A stretch of 64,000 nt of DNA from positions 1,369,001-1,433,000 of the forward strand of contig JAPWJY010000008.1 of NCBI GenBank assembly GCA_028283765.1, in the 5' to 3' direction. The notes beneath the pieces were generated by a model, which searched no databases, had not been told where the DNA came from, and was given only the letters and a program-made list of their open reading frames with translations. The DNA comes from Parvibaculaceae bacterium. GTDB lineage: Bacteria; Pseudomonadota; Alphaproteobacteria; Parvibaculales; Parvibaculaceae. The first letter of the stretch is position 1. The number at the start of each line of letters is the position of its first letter. This document shows, one piece after another, positions 18,696-27,543 of the stretch. The position numbers and the translations under genes are program-made.

Positions 18696-18722
18696 TTATT
18701 CACAAATATTTATTGTGAATAA
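18696..18722. promoter_or_regulatory. Perfect palindrome upstream of sbp, candidate operator
   Basis: Arms TTATTCACAA (18696-18705) and TTGTGAATAA (18713-18722) are perfect inverted complements around a 7-base AT-only spacer. The palindrome ends 17 bases before the sbp start codon, inside the likely 5' leader or promoter. The AT-rich composition stands out against the GC-rich surroundings. It could bind a repressor or activator of sulfur genes; the regulator is unknown. Confidence 0.65.
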
Positions 18723-19037
18723 AATCATTTAATCAATTATTAATGTATATATTTCCGATAGGGAAAGCAATCCTGTGGATTTAGGGCAAGTGGGAGGATG
18801 GCCTTTCCTGCAAATGACGCTGCGTCACACAGGGCAAAACGGTGCACCGGTCCGGTCAGGTGACAACCCTTGAATCTGCATTATCAGTATGGGAATTATA
18901 TTGGTGAACTCCGGAGAGCGCTCCCGATGATGTGGGCGCGCATTGAATCCGATTCAGTTCATTTTCATGAGGCGAGCGGCGGGCTATCATCCGCCCCGCA
19001 TCTTGAAAACCGGGGATTAACCGGGGAGGAAAAACCA
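18723..19037. other. Intergenic region between sbp and the alcohol dehydrogenase
   Basis: About 315 bases between divergent genes. The left end is strongly AT-rich and probably holds the sbp promoter. The right end contains a GGGGAGGA ribosome site for the dehydrogenase. An open frame runs upstream of the dehydrogenase from 18870, but the extra sequence has no family similarity and no ribosome site, so I do not treat it as coding. No RNA gene was recognised. Confidence 0.5.
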
Positions 19038-20135
19038 ATGAAAATTACCGCCGCCGTCGCGCGTGGTACGGATCAGCCTTTCACGCTCGAAACACTGGAA
19101 CTCGAAGACCCCCGGGCCGACGAGATTCTTGTGCGCATTGTCGGCGTCGGGCTTTGTCATACGGATCTTGTGTTCAAGGCAGGGGCTGTCATCGCTCTGC
19201 CCGCCGTGCTGGGCCATGAAGGCTCGGGCATCGTGGAGAAGGTGGGCGCGAGCGTCACCAGGGTGAAGGCCGGTGACCGGGTCGCCATCTCTTTCCGTTC
19301 CTGCGGGGCCTGCGAGCGCTGCAACAAGGGAGAACCCGCCTATTGCCGGACCATGCCGATGCTGAACTATATCGGCATGCGGCCTGACGGGAGCAAGGCG
19401 ATCAGGGACGAGAGCGGACCTGTCGCCAGCAATTTCTTCGGCCAGTCCTCCTTTGCCAGCCATTGCCTCACCTATGAGCGCAATGTCGTGAAGGTTCCCG
19501 ATGATGTGCCGCTGGAACTGATGGGGCCGCTCGGCTGCGGCATCCAGACAGGCGCAGGCGGCGTGATGCGCTCGCTGGCCTGCGAGGAGGGATCGTCCAT
19601 CCTCATCATCGGTGGCGGCGCGGTGGGGCTCAGCGCCGTCATGGGCGCGTCCATTCAGGGCTGTGGCACCATTATCGTGCTGGAGCCTCATCCCGCCCGG
19701 CGCGCGCTGGCGCTGGAACTCGGGGCCACCCATGCGATCGATCCGGCGGCGAACCCTGACCTCATCGCCGCGGTGCGCGCGATCCTGCCCGATGGCGTGG
19801 ATTATGCCTTCGACACAACTGGCATTCCGGCCCTGCTGAATGCGACCATGGGCTGCCTTGGCTCCCATGCGGTGTTCGGCATCGTTGGCATTGCGCCGCC
19901 CGGCACGCCCGTTCCCGGGGATCTGGGCACCTTGATGACCTATGGCCACAGCATAAAAGGCATCATCGAGGGCGATAGCGAGCCGGACGTGTTCATCCCC
20001 CAGCTTATCGAGCTTTACCGGGCAGGCCGCCTGCCGTTCGACAAGCTCATCAGGACCTACCCGTTGAGCGAGATCAATCAGGCCATCGCCGACCAGCATC
20101 ATGGGGATTGCGTCAAGGTGGTGCTGCTGACGTAA
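19038..20135 (+). CDS. Zinc-dependent alcohol dehydrogenase (aryl/benzyl alcohol type)
   Basis: NAD-dependent medium-chain alcohol dehydrogenase of 365 residues. Catalytic zinc ligands are in GLCHTD and LGHEGSG plus a Cys in LGCGIQTGAGGV. The structural zinc site is the four-cysteine segment CGACERCNKGEPAYC. The Rossmann motif is GGGAVGLSAVMGA. The pattern GCGIQTGAGGVMRSL is typical of benzyl alcohol dehydrogenases of the XylB/AreB type, so an aromatic or terpenoid alcohol is a likely substrate, but this is inference. The start at ATG 19038 is supported by GGGGAGGA eight bases upstream. It is a single gene; the next gene, a PhnA-type protein, follows after a hairpin (arms GTGCTCCC at 20145 and GGGAGCAC at 20185). 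Confidence 0.92.
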   Translation: MKITAAVARGTDQPFTLETLELEDPRADEILVRIVGVGLCHTDLVFKAGAVIALPAVLGHEGSGIVEKVGASVTRVKAGDRVAISFRSCGACERCNKGEPAYCRTMPMLNYIGMRPDGSKAIRDESGPVASNFFGQSSFASHCLTYERNVVKVPDDVPLELMGPLGCGIQTGAGGVMRSLACEEGSSILIIGGGAVGLSAVMGASIQGCGTIIVLEPHPARRALALELGATHAIDPAANPDLIAAVRAILPDGVDYAFDTTGIPALLNATMGCLGSHAVFGIVGIAPPGTPVPGDLGTLMTYGHSIKGIIEGDSEPDVFIPQLIELYRAGRLPFDKLIRTYPLSEINQAIADQHHGDCVKVVLLT

Positions 20136-20218
20136 GGATGAAACGTGCTCCCCATCTGGCATGCGAGGGTGAAAGCGTGTAGACGGGAGCACCTTTATCA
20201 GCCATCGGGAAGCAGAAC

Positions 20219-20431
20219 ATGGACGTCAGGGACAGCAACGGCACAGTGCTGGTTGACGGGGATTCGGTTCACGTCATCAAGGATCTCAAGGTCAAGGGAA
20301 CCTCGGTGACGCTGAAGCGCGGCACTCTCATCAAGAACATTCACCTCACGGCAAACGAGGAGGAAATCGAATGCCGCGTCGAAAAGGTGAAGGGGCTGGT
20401 GCTCAAGACCTGTTTCCTGAAAAAGGCCTGA
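20219..20431 (+). CDS. PhnA/YjdM-type protein, C-terminal domain only
   Basis: A 70-residue protein consisting of the PhnA C-terminal domain alone: DSNGTVLVDGDSVHVIKDLKVKG, then TLIKNIHLTANEEEIECR and the end VKGLVLKTCFLKKA. The zinc-ribbon N-terminal half seen in E. coli YjdM is absent. Short forms like this are known in alphaproteobacteria. Despite the old name, a role in phosphonate use is not established. Convergent with trhO: the two stop codons are separated by 2 bases. Confidence 0.85.
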   Translation: MDVRDSNGTVLVDGDSVHVIKDLKVKGTSVTLKRGTLIKNIHLTANEEEIECRVEKVKGLVLKTCFLKKA

Positions 20432-20433
20432 AT

Positions 20434-21177
20434 TTAATCCCCGGTTTCGGGCTCGCGATATTCCTCAAGCCCGTGACCGAGCGCGACGCGCTCGTCAAAG
20501 ACAAAGCAGCCGCCCGTCCATTTGCTGTGTTCGGGCGGCACTTCTTCCAGATATTTCAGGATGCCGCCCTTGAGGTGGTAGACCGTCTCGAAACCCTTGG
20601 AGAGCATCCAGGCGCTGGCCTTCTCGCAGCGGATGCCGCCGGTGCAGAACATGGCGACCTGCTTGTGCCGGGCGGGATCAAGATTCGTTTCGACGAAAGC
20701 GCGGAAATCGCTGAAGCGCTCTATCCCCGGGTCCACGGCCCCCTCGAAGGTTCCCATCTCGACCTCGAAATGGTTGCGCGTATCGATCAGGACCACATCC
20801 GGCTGGCCGATAAGGCTGTTCCAGTCGCTGGCCATGACATAGGTGCCGGCTCGAGCCAAAGGATCGGTTTGCGGGTCTCCCAGCGTAACGATTTCTTTTT
20901 TCAGCCGTACTTTCATGCGCCTGAAAGGCTGTTCCTGCGCTGAGGAGAATTTGAGTTCGAGATTGTCGAGGCGGCCGCCAAAAAGAGGGCCGTGGCGCAG
21001 CTCGGCGACCAGCCTGTCAATGGCCGCATCGTCTCCCGCCACCGTGCCGTTGATCCCTTCATGGGCAAGCAGGAGCGTGCCGTGCAGGCCAAGCGCGGTA
21101 CACAGGTCGAGCAGCGGTTGCCTCAGGGCCTCATAGTCCGGCAGAGGCGTGAACTGGTAGAGCGCGGCGACTTTCAT
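20434..21177 (-). CDS. trhO: tRNA uridine-34 5-hydroxylase (rhodanese domain)
   Basis: Oxygen-dependent tRNA U34 hydroxylase, formerly YceA, acting on the wobble base. Visible are an N-terminal acylphosphatase-like domain ([32 protein letters not shown]), a central linker with [15 protein letters not shown], and a rhodanese domain with [22 protein letters not shown] and the active-site loop [11 protein letters not shown]. The start at 21177 begins at the conserved domain and gives 247 residues. The frame is open further upstream (ATGs at 21228 and 21318), but that sequence is low-complexity and unconserved. Confidence 0.93.
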   Translation of the reverse strand: MKVAALYQFTPLPDYEALRQPLLDLCTALGLHGTLLLAHEGINGTVAGDDAAIDRLVAELRHGPLFGGRLDNLELKFSSAQEQPFRRMKVRLKKEIVTLGDPQTDPLARAGTYVMASDWNSLIGQPDVVLIDTRNHFEVEMGTFEGAVDPGIERFSDFRAFVETNLDPARHKQVAMFCTGGIRCEKASAWMLSKGFETVYHLKGGILKYLEEVPPEHSKWTGGCFVFDERVALGHGLEEYREPETGD

Positions 21178-21418
21178 GGGCCCTGATCTAGCAGGCGCGG
21201 CGGCGATGGAAAAGCGGGGATTGTTCATCGCCGGATTGCGACTCTGTGAACTGCGAAGGGGCGATGCCCCGGAACCCGGCTTTTCCCAATGCAAGGGCGA
21301 CCCTGCGTCAGGCTGCATGTTTGCCGGAGCGGTTTTTCTGGAGCGGGCGATGATGCTAGAAGACCCCGGTTATCGGAAAAGACACCGGAATGGTGCGTGC
21401 AGAAGGTGAGGCTTAATC

Positions 21419-22963
21419 ATGAGCGTGAGCGACAATACACCCATCATCATTGGCGTGGGGGAAGCCTCCGAACGGATCGATGCCCCTGACTATAGCGCGG
21501 CGTCGCCCGTGGAACTCGCGTCGCGTGCCGCGAGGGCGGCGCTGCTCGATGCGGGTTCGGCGGACCTTGCCGCTCATGTCGATCTTGTCGCCGCGATCCG
21601 CCAGTTCGAGATTTCGACGCCGGGTGCTGTCGCTCCTTTCGGTTGTGCGGACAATCTGCCCCGGGCCGTGGCCCGTCGCATCGGCGCGAACCCGACCCAT
21701 GCGATCCTTGAGGTAACCGGCGGGCAGGGGCCCCAGCATCTGGTGAACGAGCTTGCCCATGCGATCGCCGGGGGCAAGGCGAAGATGGCCCTGATCTTCG
21801 GCTCGGAAGCGATTTCGACCGTGCGCCATCTGATGGCCCAGGGCGAGAAGCGGGACTGGAGCGAGCAGATCGGCGGCCAGATGGAGGATCGTGGCTACGG
21901 CCTTGAAGGGCTGGTGACGCCGGATCTGATCAAGCATGGCCTGCGCATCCCGATCACGATCTATGCCTTGTTCGAGAACGCCCGTCGCGCGCGCCTCAAG
22001 CTCGACCGGGCAAGCTATGCCATGGAAATGGGCAAGCTGTTCGCGCCCTTCACCAGGGTCGCTGCGGCCAATCCTCACGCCATGTCGCCGGAAGCGTTGA
22101 CGGCGGAAGAACTTGTGACCGTGACGCCCCGCAACCGGCTTGTCGCCGATCCGTTCCCGCGCCGTGTAATAGCCCGCGATCAGGCCAATCAGGGGGCTGC
22201 CGTCCTGCTGACCTCGGTCGGGCAGGCGCGCGCGCTCGGCGTGCCGGAGGATCGCTGGATCTATCTCCATGGTGGCGCCGACGTGAAGGAACGCACGGTG
22301 ATCGAACGGCAGGATCTGTCGTCGAGCCCGGCGTCGGTGGCGGCGATCCGCACGGCGCTGGAGGTGGCGGGCATCGGCATCGGTGATCTCGCGAAGTTCG
22401 ATCTCTATAGCTGCTTTCCCATCGCCGTCTTCAACATCTGTGATGCGTTCGGCCTCAAGACGGACGATCCGCGCGGACTGACAGTGACGGGCGGCCTGCC
22501 GTTCTTTGGCGGCGCGGGCAATAACTATTCCATGCATGCCATCGCCAGCATGGTGCGCGCGCTGCGCTCAAAGCCCGATACGTTCGGTCTCGTGGGCGCA
22601 AATGGCGGCTTCCTGTCCAAATATTCCGTCGGCGTCTATTCGACGAAGCCCGCCGAGTGGAAGCCGTTCAGCAGCGCTTCTCTTCAGGCGGAGATCGATG
22701 GCTGGTCCGCGCCGGCCCTCAAGAGCGAGGCGGCGGGAGTAAGCGCTATCGTGGATAGCTATACCGTTGATTATGGCGGCGCGGTGCCCCGCGGCATCAT
22801 CATCGGCCATGACGCTGCAGGGGGCGAACGGGTCGTTGCGCTTTCCGACGATCAGGAGATCGTTGCACGGATGATCGCGGAGGAGCCTCTGGGCGCGGCG
22901 GTTCTCATCAGGACCGACGAGAAGGGCCGCAACAGCATCGAACAGTTCATCCCTGCAAAGTGA
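21419..22963 (+). CDS. Thiolase-like acetyl-CoA acetyltransferase (type 1, no nucleophilic Cys)
   Basis: A 514-residue member of the thiolase superfamily, related to SCP2-type and TLP1 proteins, with an extra C-terminal domain of about 110 residues after the thiolase fold. Thiolase landmarks include the paired-domain segment FDLYSCFPIAV and the C-terminal GGLPFFGGAGNNYSMHAIASM. The first-domain nucleophile loop, which carries the reactive cysteine in true thiolases, reads LEVTGGQGPQHLVNE with no cysteine. Enzymatic condensation or cleavage is therefore unlikely by the usual mechanism. A close paralogue lies at 43947-45485. It is convergent with the TetR gene and followed by a strong hairpin. 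Confidence 0.85.
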   Translation: MSVSDNTPIIIGVGEASERIDAPDYSAASPVELASRAARAALLDAGSADLAAHVDLVAAIRQFEISTPGAVAPFGCADNLPRAVARRIGANPTHAILEVTGGQGPQHLVNELAHAIAGGKAKMALIFGSEAISTVRHLMAQGEKRDWSEQIGGQMEDRGYGLEGLVTPDLIKHGLRIPITIYALFENARRARLKLDRASYAMEMGKLFAPFTRVAAANPHAMSPEALTAEELVTVTPRNRLVADPFPRRVIARDQANQGAAVLLTSVGQARALGVPEDRWIYLHGGADVKERTVIERQDLSSSPASVAAIRTALEVAGIGIGDLAKFDLYSCFPIAVFNICDAFGLKTDDPRGLTVTGGLPFFGGAGNNYSMHAIASMVRALRSKPDTFGLVGANGGFLSKYSVGVYSTKPAEWKPFSSASLQAEIDGWSAPALKSEAAGVSAIVDSYTVDYGGAVPRGIIIGHDAAGGERVVALSDDQEIVARMIAEEPLGAAVLIRTDEKGRNSIEQFIPAK

Positions 22964-22987
22964 ACTGGCCCCCAAAGTGAGCTTTAC

Positions 22988-23014
22988 GTCCCGGTTCCCT
23001 GAGGGAGCCGGGAC
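22988..23014. terminator. Strong hairpin between convergent thiolase-like and tetR genes
   Basis: Arms GTCCCGGTTCCC and GGGAGCCGGGAC pair over 12 positions (one G-U) around a TGA loop. There is no long T run on either side. Its position between two convergent stop codons supports a role as a shared terminator. Confidence 0.7.
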
Positions 23015-23026
23015 AATTCTGGTGGT

Positions 23027-23710
23027 TCAACCCGCCACCTGAAGCCGGTCGAGTACGATGGTGTGCAGATAATGGATGGCGGCCGCCTTGTCGAAACGCC
23101 TCGGCAGGATTGCCTGCCGGATGAGCGAACCATCCAGAAACGTCGAGATGAAGGTGATGACCTCATCCACGTTGCGCGTTTCGAAGATGCCCTGTTCCAT
23201 GCCGACACGCAGGGCGTTGCCCAGCACTTCCGCCTCGATATCATAGAAACGGCCGATGGCTTCATCGATCCGGTCAGAGCGATTATGGGTGGTGGCGTAA
23301 TCAAGACTGATCTTGATGAGCTTCTGCATCAGCTCGAACTGGAGAATGTGGTTCTCGATCCAGAGCGATATGACCTCGCGGGGTGAGACGGCATTGTTGC
23401 GGATCGCCTCGAAGGTCTGGAAAGCCTCATTGGCGGTTGCCTCGACCACGCGCAGGAAAAGCTCTTCCTTGCTGCCGAAATAATAATGGACGAGGGAGGC
23501 GTTCACGCCGATCGCGCTGGCGATGTCCTTGATCGTCACGGTCGAATAGTTCTGCGCGGAGAACAGATCAAGCGCCGCCTTCAGCATGGCGTCTGCATTG
23601 TCGACCGACGAATTCCGGGGCCTTCCCAGTCTTTTTCGGGTTTCTTGCGCAGGTTTACGGATCGTCGTCAATTTCACTCTGCCTGAATCACGGGGCGGGG
23701 CCTTGCTCAT
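23027..23710 (-). CDS. TetR/AcrR-family transcriptional regulator
   Basis: A 227-residue one-component regulator. The helix-turn-helix is at about residues 35-80 (MLKAALDLFSAQNYSTVTIKDIASAIGV, NASLVHYYFGSKEELF), the classic TetR pattern. The rest is a helical ligand-binding domain with no recognisable ligand class. I place the start at 23710 (MSKAPPRD); the frame remains open to 23785. The gene is divergent from the Rieske oxygenase operon, and the 271-base gap holds a direct repeat and a palindrome. The likely role is a repressor of that operon responding to its substrate; this is inferred from position. Confidence 0.9.
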   Translation of the reverse strand: MSKAPPRDSGRVKLTTIRKPAQETRKRLGRPRNSSVDNADAMLKAALDLFSAQNYSTVTIKDIASAIGVNASLVHYYFGSKEELFLRVVEATANEAFQTFEAIRNNAVSPREVISLWIENHILQFELMQKLIKISLDYATTHNRSDRIDEAIGRFYDIEAEVLGNALRVGMEQGIFETRNVDEVITFISTFLDGSLIRQAILPRRFDKAAAIHYLHTIVLDRLQVAG

Positions 23711-23776
23711 CCTATAGAGCGGGAACCGGCAAAGTGTAAGACCTATTGCGCAAAGGGGCCCGTGGGCCCATTCGCA

Positions 23777-23818
23777 CCTGCACAATGCCTAATCGATTCC
23801 CTGCACAACATCTAACCA
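23777..23818. promoter_or_regulatory. Two 23-bp-spaced direct repeats between tetR and the oxygenase operon
   Basis: CCTGCACAA occurs at 23777-23785 and again at 23800-23808, and similar bases follow each copy (ATGCCTAAT and CATCTAACC). The spacing of 23 bases is about two helical turns. This suggests adjacent sites on one face of the DNA for a regulator or an activator. No matching repeat was noticed elsewhere in the window. Confidence 0.45.
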
Positions 23819-23841
23819 TACTGAACGCATTGTAGCCATTG

Positions 23842-23857
23842 GATTAATTAATTAATC
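23842..23857. promoter_or_regulatory. Perfect 16-bp palindrome, candidate TetR operator
   Basis: GATTAATTAATTAATC is its own reverse complement. It lies between the divergent tetR gene (start 23710) and the oxygenase gene (start 23982), 125 bases before the latter, in an AT-rich patch. TetR proteins usually bind palindromes of about this size near their own promoter. Because it is a simple TTAA repeat, chance is a real alternative. Confidence 0.45.
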
Positions 23858-23981
23858 AATCGGACAATTTATTATTGCCACTGCGAAAAACAGCCGTACA
23901 CTTTTCATCAGGTTTACGGATGGTTGTTGGTCAGATTGTGAGTTGCCGGACGGTTACGTCCCTACCGGGAGAGGGTGCGCG

Positions 23982-25154
23982 ATGAATATGATGGCGAATG
24001 GTTCGACAAAGCTCGGAGATGAAGTTCAGCTCGATGATCTGCTGGGTGCTGTGAAGGCAGGCGCGCACCAGGATCTGGAACATTCCGAAACCCTGCCGCC
24101 CATGGCCTATGTTTCCGAAGACTTCTTCAACATGGAAGTCGAGCGGGTGTTCAAGCCCGGCTGGGTCTGCGTCGGCCATGTCTCGCAGGTGCCGGAAGAG
24201 GGCAGCTATTTCACGCTCGACCTGTTCGGCGAAATGCTTGTCATCGTGCGCGCCGCCGATGGCATCCGCGCCATGTCGCGCATCTGCCTGCATCGCTGGG
24301 CGCCCATAGCCGAAGGCTGCGGCAAGACGAAGCTGTTCTCCTGCCCCTTCCACAAATGGGGCTTCGCGCTCGATGGCCGCCTGCTCGGCGCGCCGCTGAT
24401 GGAGGGCGTGCAGTTCGACGTGGAAGGCCGCCAGTTGCCGCAGGTCCGCACGGAAGTGCTTGAAGGGTTCATTTTCGTCAACTTCAGCGGTGACGCCGCG
24501 CCCGTCGGACAGGCGTTCACGGGCTTCGCGGAGCGCATCGGCAAGTTCAAGATCGGTGAACTGGTGCTGGCCGGCGAGCTCAGCTACGAGTGCGATTTCA
24601 ACTGGAAGATCATGATGGAGACATTCATGGAATGTTACCATCATATCGCGGCCCACCCCAGCACCTTCGAAGCCTCGTTCCCGGCGCGTCTTTCCTATAT
24701 CGAGGATGATCGCAAGACATGGACGATGGGTGCCTCGCCTGCGCGCGACAGTGTTCCCGACGATAAAATCCGCGTCGGCCTGCCGCTTCTGTCCGACGAT
24801 CTGACAACGGAGGAGAGCCGGGCCTTCTTCCTCTATCAGGCTTTCCCCTCGCATCTGGTCTCGATCTGGCCGGACCGCGTCTACATGTTCCGCTGCCAGC
24901 CGAGGAGCGCCGGGCGGACATCCCTGCAGACGTACGTTTTCGTCCGGCCGGAGGCGCGCGAGCTCCCGAACTTCGCCGAGATCATGAAGCAGGAGATGGA
25001 TTTCTTCGTCACGGTCAATGCCGAGGATATTGCCGTCAACGAGATGCAGCAGAAGGGTGCCGCCACCTCGACGGCGCAGGTGGGGCGCCTGAGCCATCTT
25101 GAAAAGGCCGTCTGGCAGCTCGCCGACTATATCCGCGACCGTATGGACGCCTGA
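23982..25154 (+). CDS. Rieske non-heme iron oxygenase, alpha subunit
   Basis: Terminal oxygenase of a Rieske ring-hydroxylating or N-dealkylating system, 390 residues. The Rieske [2Fe-2S] ligands are C102 and H104 (CLHRW) and C121 and H124 (CPFHKW). The mononuclear iron region is NWKIMMETFMECYHHIAAH, with H220 and H225 as likely iron ligands and E217 as the acidic bridge. A C-terminal SRPBCC-type domain follows. There is no beta subunit nearby, as in single-subunit enzymes such as glycine betaine or carnitine oxygenases. I place the start at ATG 23982 after GAGAGGG. First gene of an operon that continues with a glutamine synthetase-like ligase and a reductase. Confidence 0.93.
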   Translation: MNMMANGSTKLGDEVQLDDLLGAVKAGAHQDLEHSETLPPMAYVSEDFFNMEVERVFKPGWVCVGHVSQVPEEGSYFTLDLFGEMLVIVRAADGIRAMSRICLHRWAPIAEGCGKTKLFSCPFHKWGFALDGRLLGAPLMEGVQFDVEGRQLPQVRTEVLEGFIFVNFSGDAAPVGQAFTGFAERIGKFKIGELVLAGELSYECDFNWKIMMETFMECYHHIAAHPSTFEASFPARLSYIEDDRKTWTMGASPARDSVPDDKIRVGLPLLSDDLTTEESRAFFLYQAFPSHLVSIWPDRVYMFRCQPRSAGRTSLQTYVFVRPEARELPNFAEIMKQEMDFFVTVNAEDIAVNEMQQKGAATSTAQVGRLSHLEKAVWQLADYIRDRMDA

Positions 25155-25245
25155 GACGTCACATCCCTATCCGATTTCATACGACCCGAAACTGTGGAGC
25201 GGGCGCACAGCGGAGCTGTGTCTCACTCCAGACAGGAGACCAGAG

Positions 25246-26601
25246 ATGAACATGATGTTATCCGGGCAGAGCCCGCTTGAGACCATGCTGCGCGAGAAGC
25301 AGATCGAGTTTCTGCTCGCGAGCTATGTCGATATGCACGGCGTGCCCAAGGGCAAGGTCGTTCCCGTCGATCATCTCGACCAGATGCTGAAAGGCTCCGA
25401 GCTTTTCACTGGCGCTGCACTGGAGGGCGTGCCTCAGAGCGTGCACGACAATGAAGTGTCCGCCATGCCGGATGCGGATTCCGTCGCCGTGCTGCCATGG
25501 AAGCCCAATGTCGCCTGGTTCGCCAGCGATCTCTGGCTCGACGGCAAACCCTTCAGCGCGTGCAGCCGGGGCATCCTCAACCGGCAGATGAAATCCGCCG
25601 CCGATCTCGGCTACACCTTCAATCTCGGTATCGAGGCGGAATTCTATGTCCTGCGCGAAACGGAGCAGGGCCGGATCGAGCCTGTCTCGCCGCGTCTGCT
25701 CAGCAAGCCTTGCTATGACATCGCCAGCGCGCTCGACAATGTCGAGTGGCTGACGGAACTGGTGTCGGCCATGAACGGGCTTGGCTGGGACGTCTATTCC
25801 TTCGATCAGGAAGACGGGCAGGGGCAATTTGAAATCGACTTCCAGTATGCCAATGCCGTCGCCATGTCCGACCGGTTCGTATTCCTGCGGATGATGGCGA
25901 ACCAGATCGCGCGCAAGCATGGCTGCTTCGCCAGCTTCATGCCCAAGCCCTATGCCGACCGCACCGGCAGCGGCGCGCATCTCAACATGTCGCTGGCCGA
26001 TCTTGCGAGCGGCAGCAACCTTTTTGCCGACAAGAACGATCCGCGCGGCTGCGGCCTTTCGGAACTTGGCTATCACTTCATCGCCGGCGTGGTGAAGCAT
26101 CTGCCCGCGATCTGCGCGGTGGTGGCGCCGACCGTCAACAGCTACAAGCGCCTCGTCAAGCAGGGGAGCATGTCGGGTTTCACCTGGGCTCCGATCTTTG
26201 CCTGTTATGGCAACAACAACCGCACCAACGCTGTGCGCATTCCAAGCGCCGGTGGCCGCATCGAGCTGCGCTCGGCTGACAGCGCCTGCAATCCCTATCT
26301 GGGTGCGGCTATGGTGCTCGCCGCCGGTCTTGAGGGCGTGCGCGCCCGGATGGACCCGGGCGAACCCAACCGCGACAACATGTATGAAGCGACGCAGGCG
26401 GAACTGACCGCACGGGGCATCCGCCAGTTGCCGCGCACGCTGGGCGAGGCGCTCGACGCCTTTGCCGAAGATCCGCTGTCGGTCGAGGTGTTCGGGGCCG
26501 ACATGCAGAAGTCATGGCTCGACTACAAGCGAGACGAATGGCTTTCCTATTCCGCCCATGTTTCGAACTGGGAAACGGAGCGGTACCTGAAATTTTTCTG
26601 A
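25246..26601 (+). CDS. Glutamine synthetase-like ligase (GlnT / gamma-glutamylamide synthetase type)
   Basis: ATP-dependent ligase of the glutamine synthetase superfamily, 451 residues. Active-site elements are present: GIEAEF (E130, E132), GQGQFEID (E196), GSGAHLNMS (H245), NSYKRLV, and the arginine-rich RIPSAGGRIELRSADSACNPYL. It differs clearly from the housekeeping GlnA at 37479-38888 and lacks the tyrosine context used for adenylylation there. Relatives include gamma-glutamylmethylamide synthetase and aniline-pathway GS-like proteins that glutamylate an amine. Its place between a Rieske oxygenase and its reductase suggests it acts on an amine substrate or product. The start at ATG 25246 follows ACAGGAGAC. 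Confidence 0.9.
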   Translation: MNMMLSGQSPLETMLREKQIEFLLASYVDMHGVPKGKVVPVDHLDQMLKGSELFTGAALEGVPQSVHDNEVSAMPDADSVAVLPWKPNVAWFASDLWLDGKPFSACSRGILNRQMKSAADLGYTFNLGIEAEFYVLRETEQGRIEPVSPRLLSKPCYDIASALDNVEWLTELVSAMNGLGWDVYSFDQEDGQGQFEIDFQYANAVAMSDRFVFLRMMANQIARKHGCFASFMPKPYADRTGSGAHLNMSLADLASGSNLFADKNDPRGCGLSELGYHFIAGVVKHLPAICAVVAPTVNSYKRLVKQGSMSGFTWAPIFACYGNNNRTNAVRIPSAGGRIELRSADSACNPYLGAAMVLAAGLEGVRARMDPGEPNRDNMYEATQAELTARGIRQLPRTLGEALDAFAEDPLSVEVFGADMQKSWLDYKRDEWLSYSAHVSNWETERYLKFF

Positions 26602-26655
26602 TCCTTTTCCCACCGGGTGGTTTCCGCCCGGTGGGGAAGAGAGACGGGGTCTGAC

Positions 26656-27486
26656 ATGGCGACCACATCCACCGTTGCGACCGGACCGGGCATAGAGCCT
26701 GTGCGCCAGAAATCTGCGGGGCTTCCTCGTTCCCGCATTCTTTCCATGCATCACTGGACAGAGCGTCTGTTCAGCATGACCGTTTCGCGCGATCCGGCTT
26801 TCCGTTTCGAGAACGGCCAGTTCGTGATGATCGGCATTGAGGTGAACGAGCGTCCGCTGCTTCGCGCCTACAGCATCGCCAGCCCCAATTATGAGGAGCA
26901 TCTGGAATTTCTCAGCATCCATGTCCCCGATGGGCCGCTGACCTCCAGGCTTCAGAAGTTGCAGGTGGGCGACGATGTCATCGTCGGCAAGAAGCCGACG
27001 GGCACCTTGCTCGTGGATAATCTTCTGCCCGGCCGGAACCTCTATTTGCTGTCCACGGGAACAGGCCTTGCCCCTTTCATGAGCCTGATCCGCGCGCCGG
27101 AAATCTATGAAAAGTTCGAGCGCGTCATTCTCACCCACACATGCCGGAGCGTCGGTGAGCTCGCCTACCATGATTACATTCGCGATGAGCTTGCCGATCA
27201 TCCCCTTGTCGGCGATCTGGTGAGGGAGCGGCTGGTTTATCACCCGACCTGCACCCGCGAGCTGTTCCGCCATCAGGGCCGGATCACCGATCTGATGGAA
27301 AGCCGCAAACTGTTTGATGACCTCAAGTTGCCGTTTCCCGATCCGGATCTGGACCGGTTCATGGTCTGCGGCAGCGAGGCGATGATCGCCGACAGCGTCA
27401 GCTTTCTTGCCCGGCACGATTTCGCCGAAGGCAACAGCGGCCAGCCCGGCTCCTACGTGATCGAAAAGGCGTTCGTCGAACGCTGA
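26656..27486 (+). CDS. Ferredoxin-NADP(H) reductase family flavoprotein
   Basis: FAD-binding oxidoreductase of 276 residues resembling bacterial Fpr. The flavin motif is RAYSIASPNYEEHLEF, the pyridine-nucleotide site is LLSTGTGLAPFMSLIR, and the C-terminus (GSYVIEKAFVER) matches the Fpr tail. Unlike reductases of many single-component Rieske systems, it has no plant-type [2Fe-2S] domain at either end. A separate ferredoxin is probably needed and none is seen here. Start ATG 26656 lies in a good context, 54 bases after the ligase gene. The likely job is electron supply to the oxygenase. Confidence 0.9.
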   Translation: MATTSTVATGPGIEPVRQKSAGLPRSRILSMHHWTERLFSMTVSRDPAFRFENGQFVMIGIEVNERPLLRAYSIASPNYEEHLEFLSIHVPDGPLTSRLQKLQVGDDVIVGKKPTGTLLVDNLLPGRNLYLLSTGTGLAPFMSLIRAPEIYEKFERVILTHTCRSVGELAYHDYIRDELADHPLVGDLVRERLVYHPTCTRELFRHQGRITDLMESRKLFDDLKLPFPDPDLDRFMVCGSEAMIADSVSFLARHDFAEGNSGQPGSYVIEKAFVER

Positions 27487-27543
27487 ATGTTTCCCGAACT
27501 ACCCGCCGCCGTCATCGCTCCCATCGAAATGAAGAGGCACCCC

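Noticed and set aside
25246-26601. Second housekeeping glutamine synthetase
   Set aside because: It differs strongly from GlnA in this window, lacks the adenylylation context, and is embedded in a catabolic operon, so I treat it as a GS-like amine ligase.
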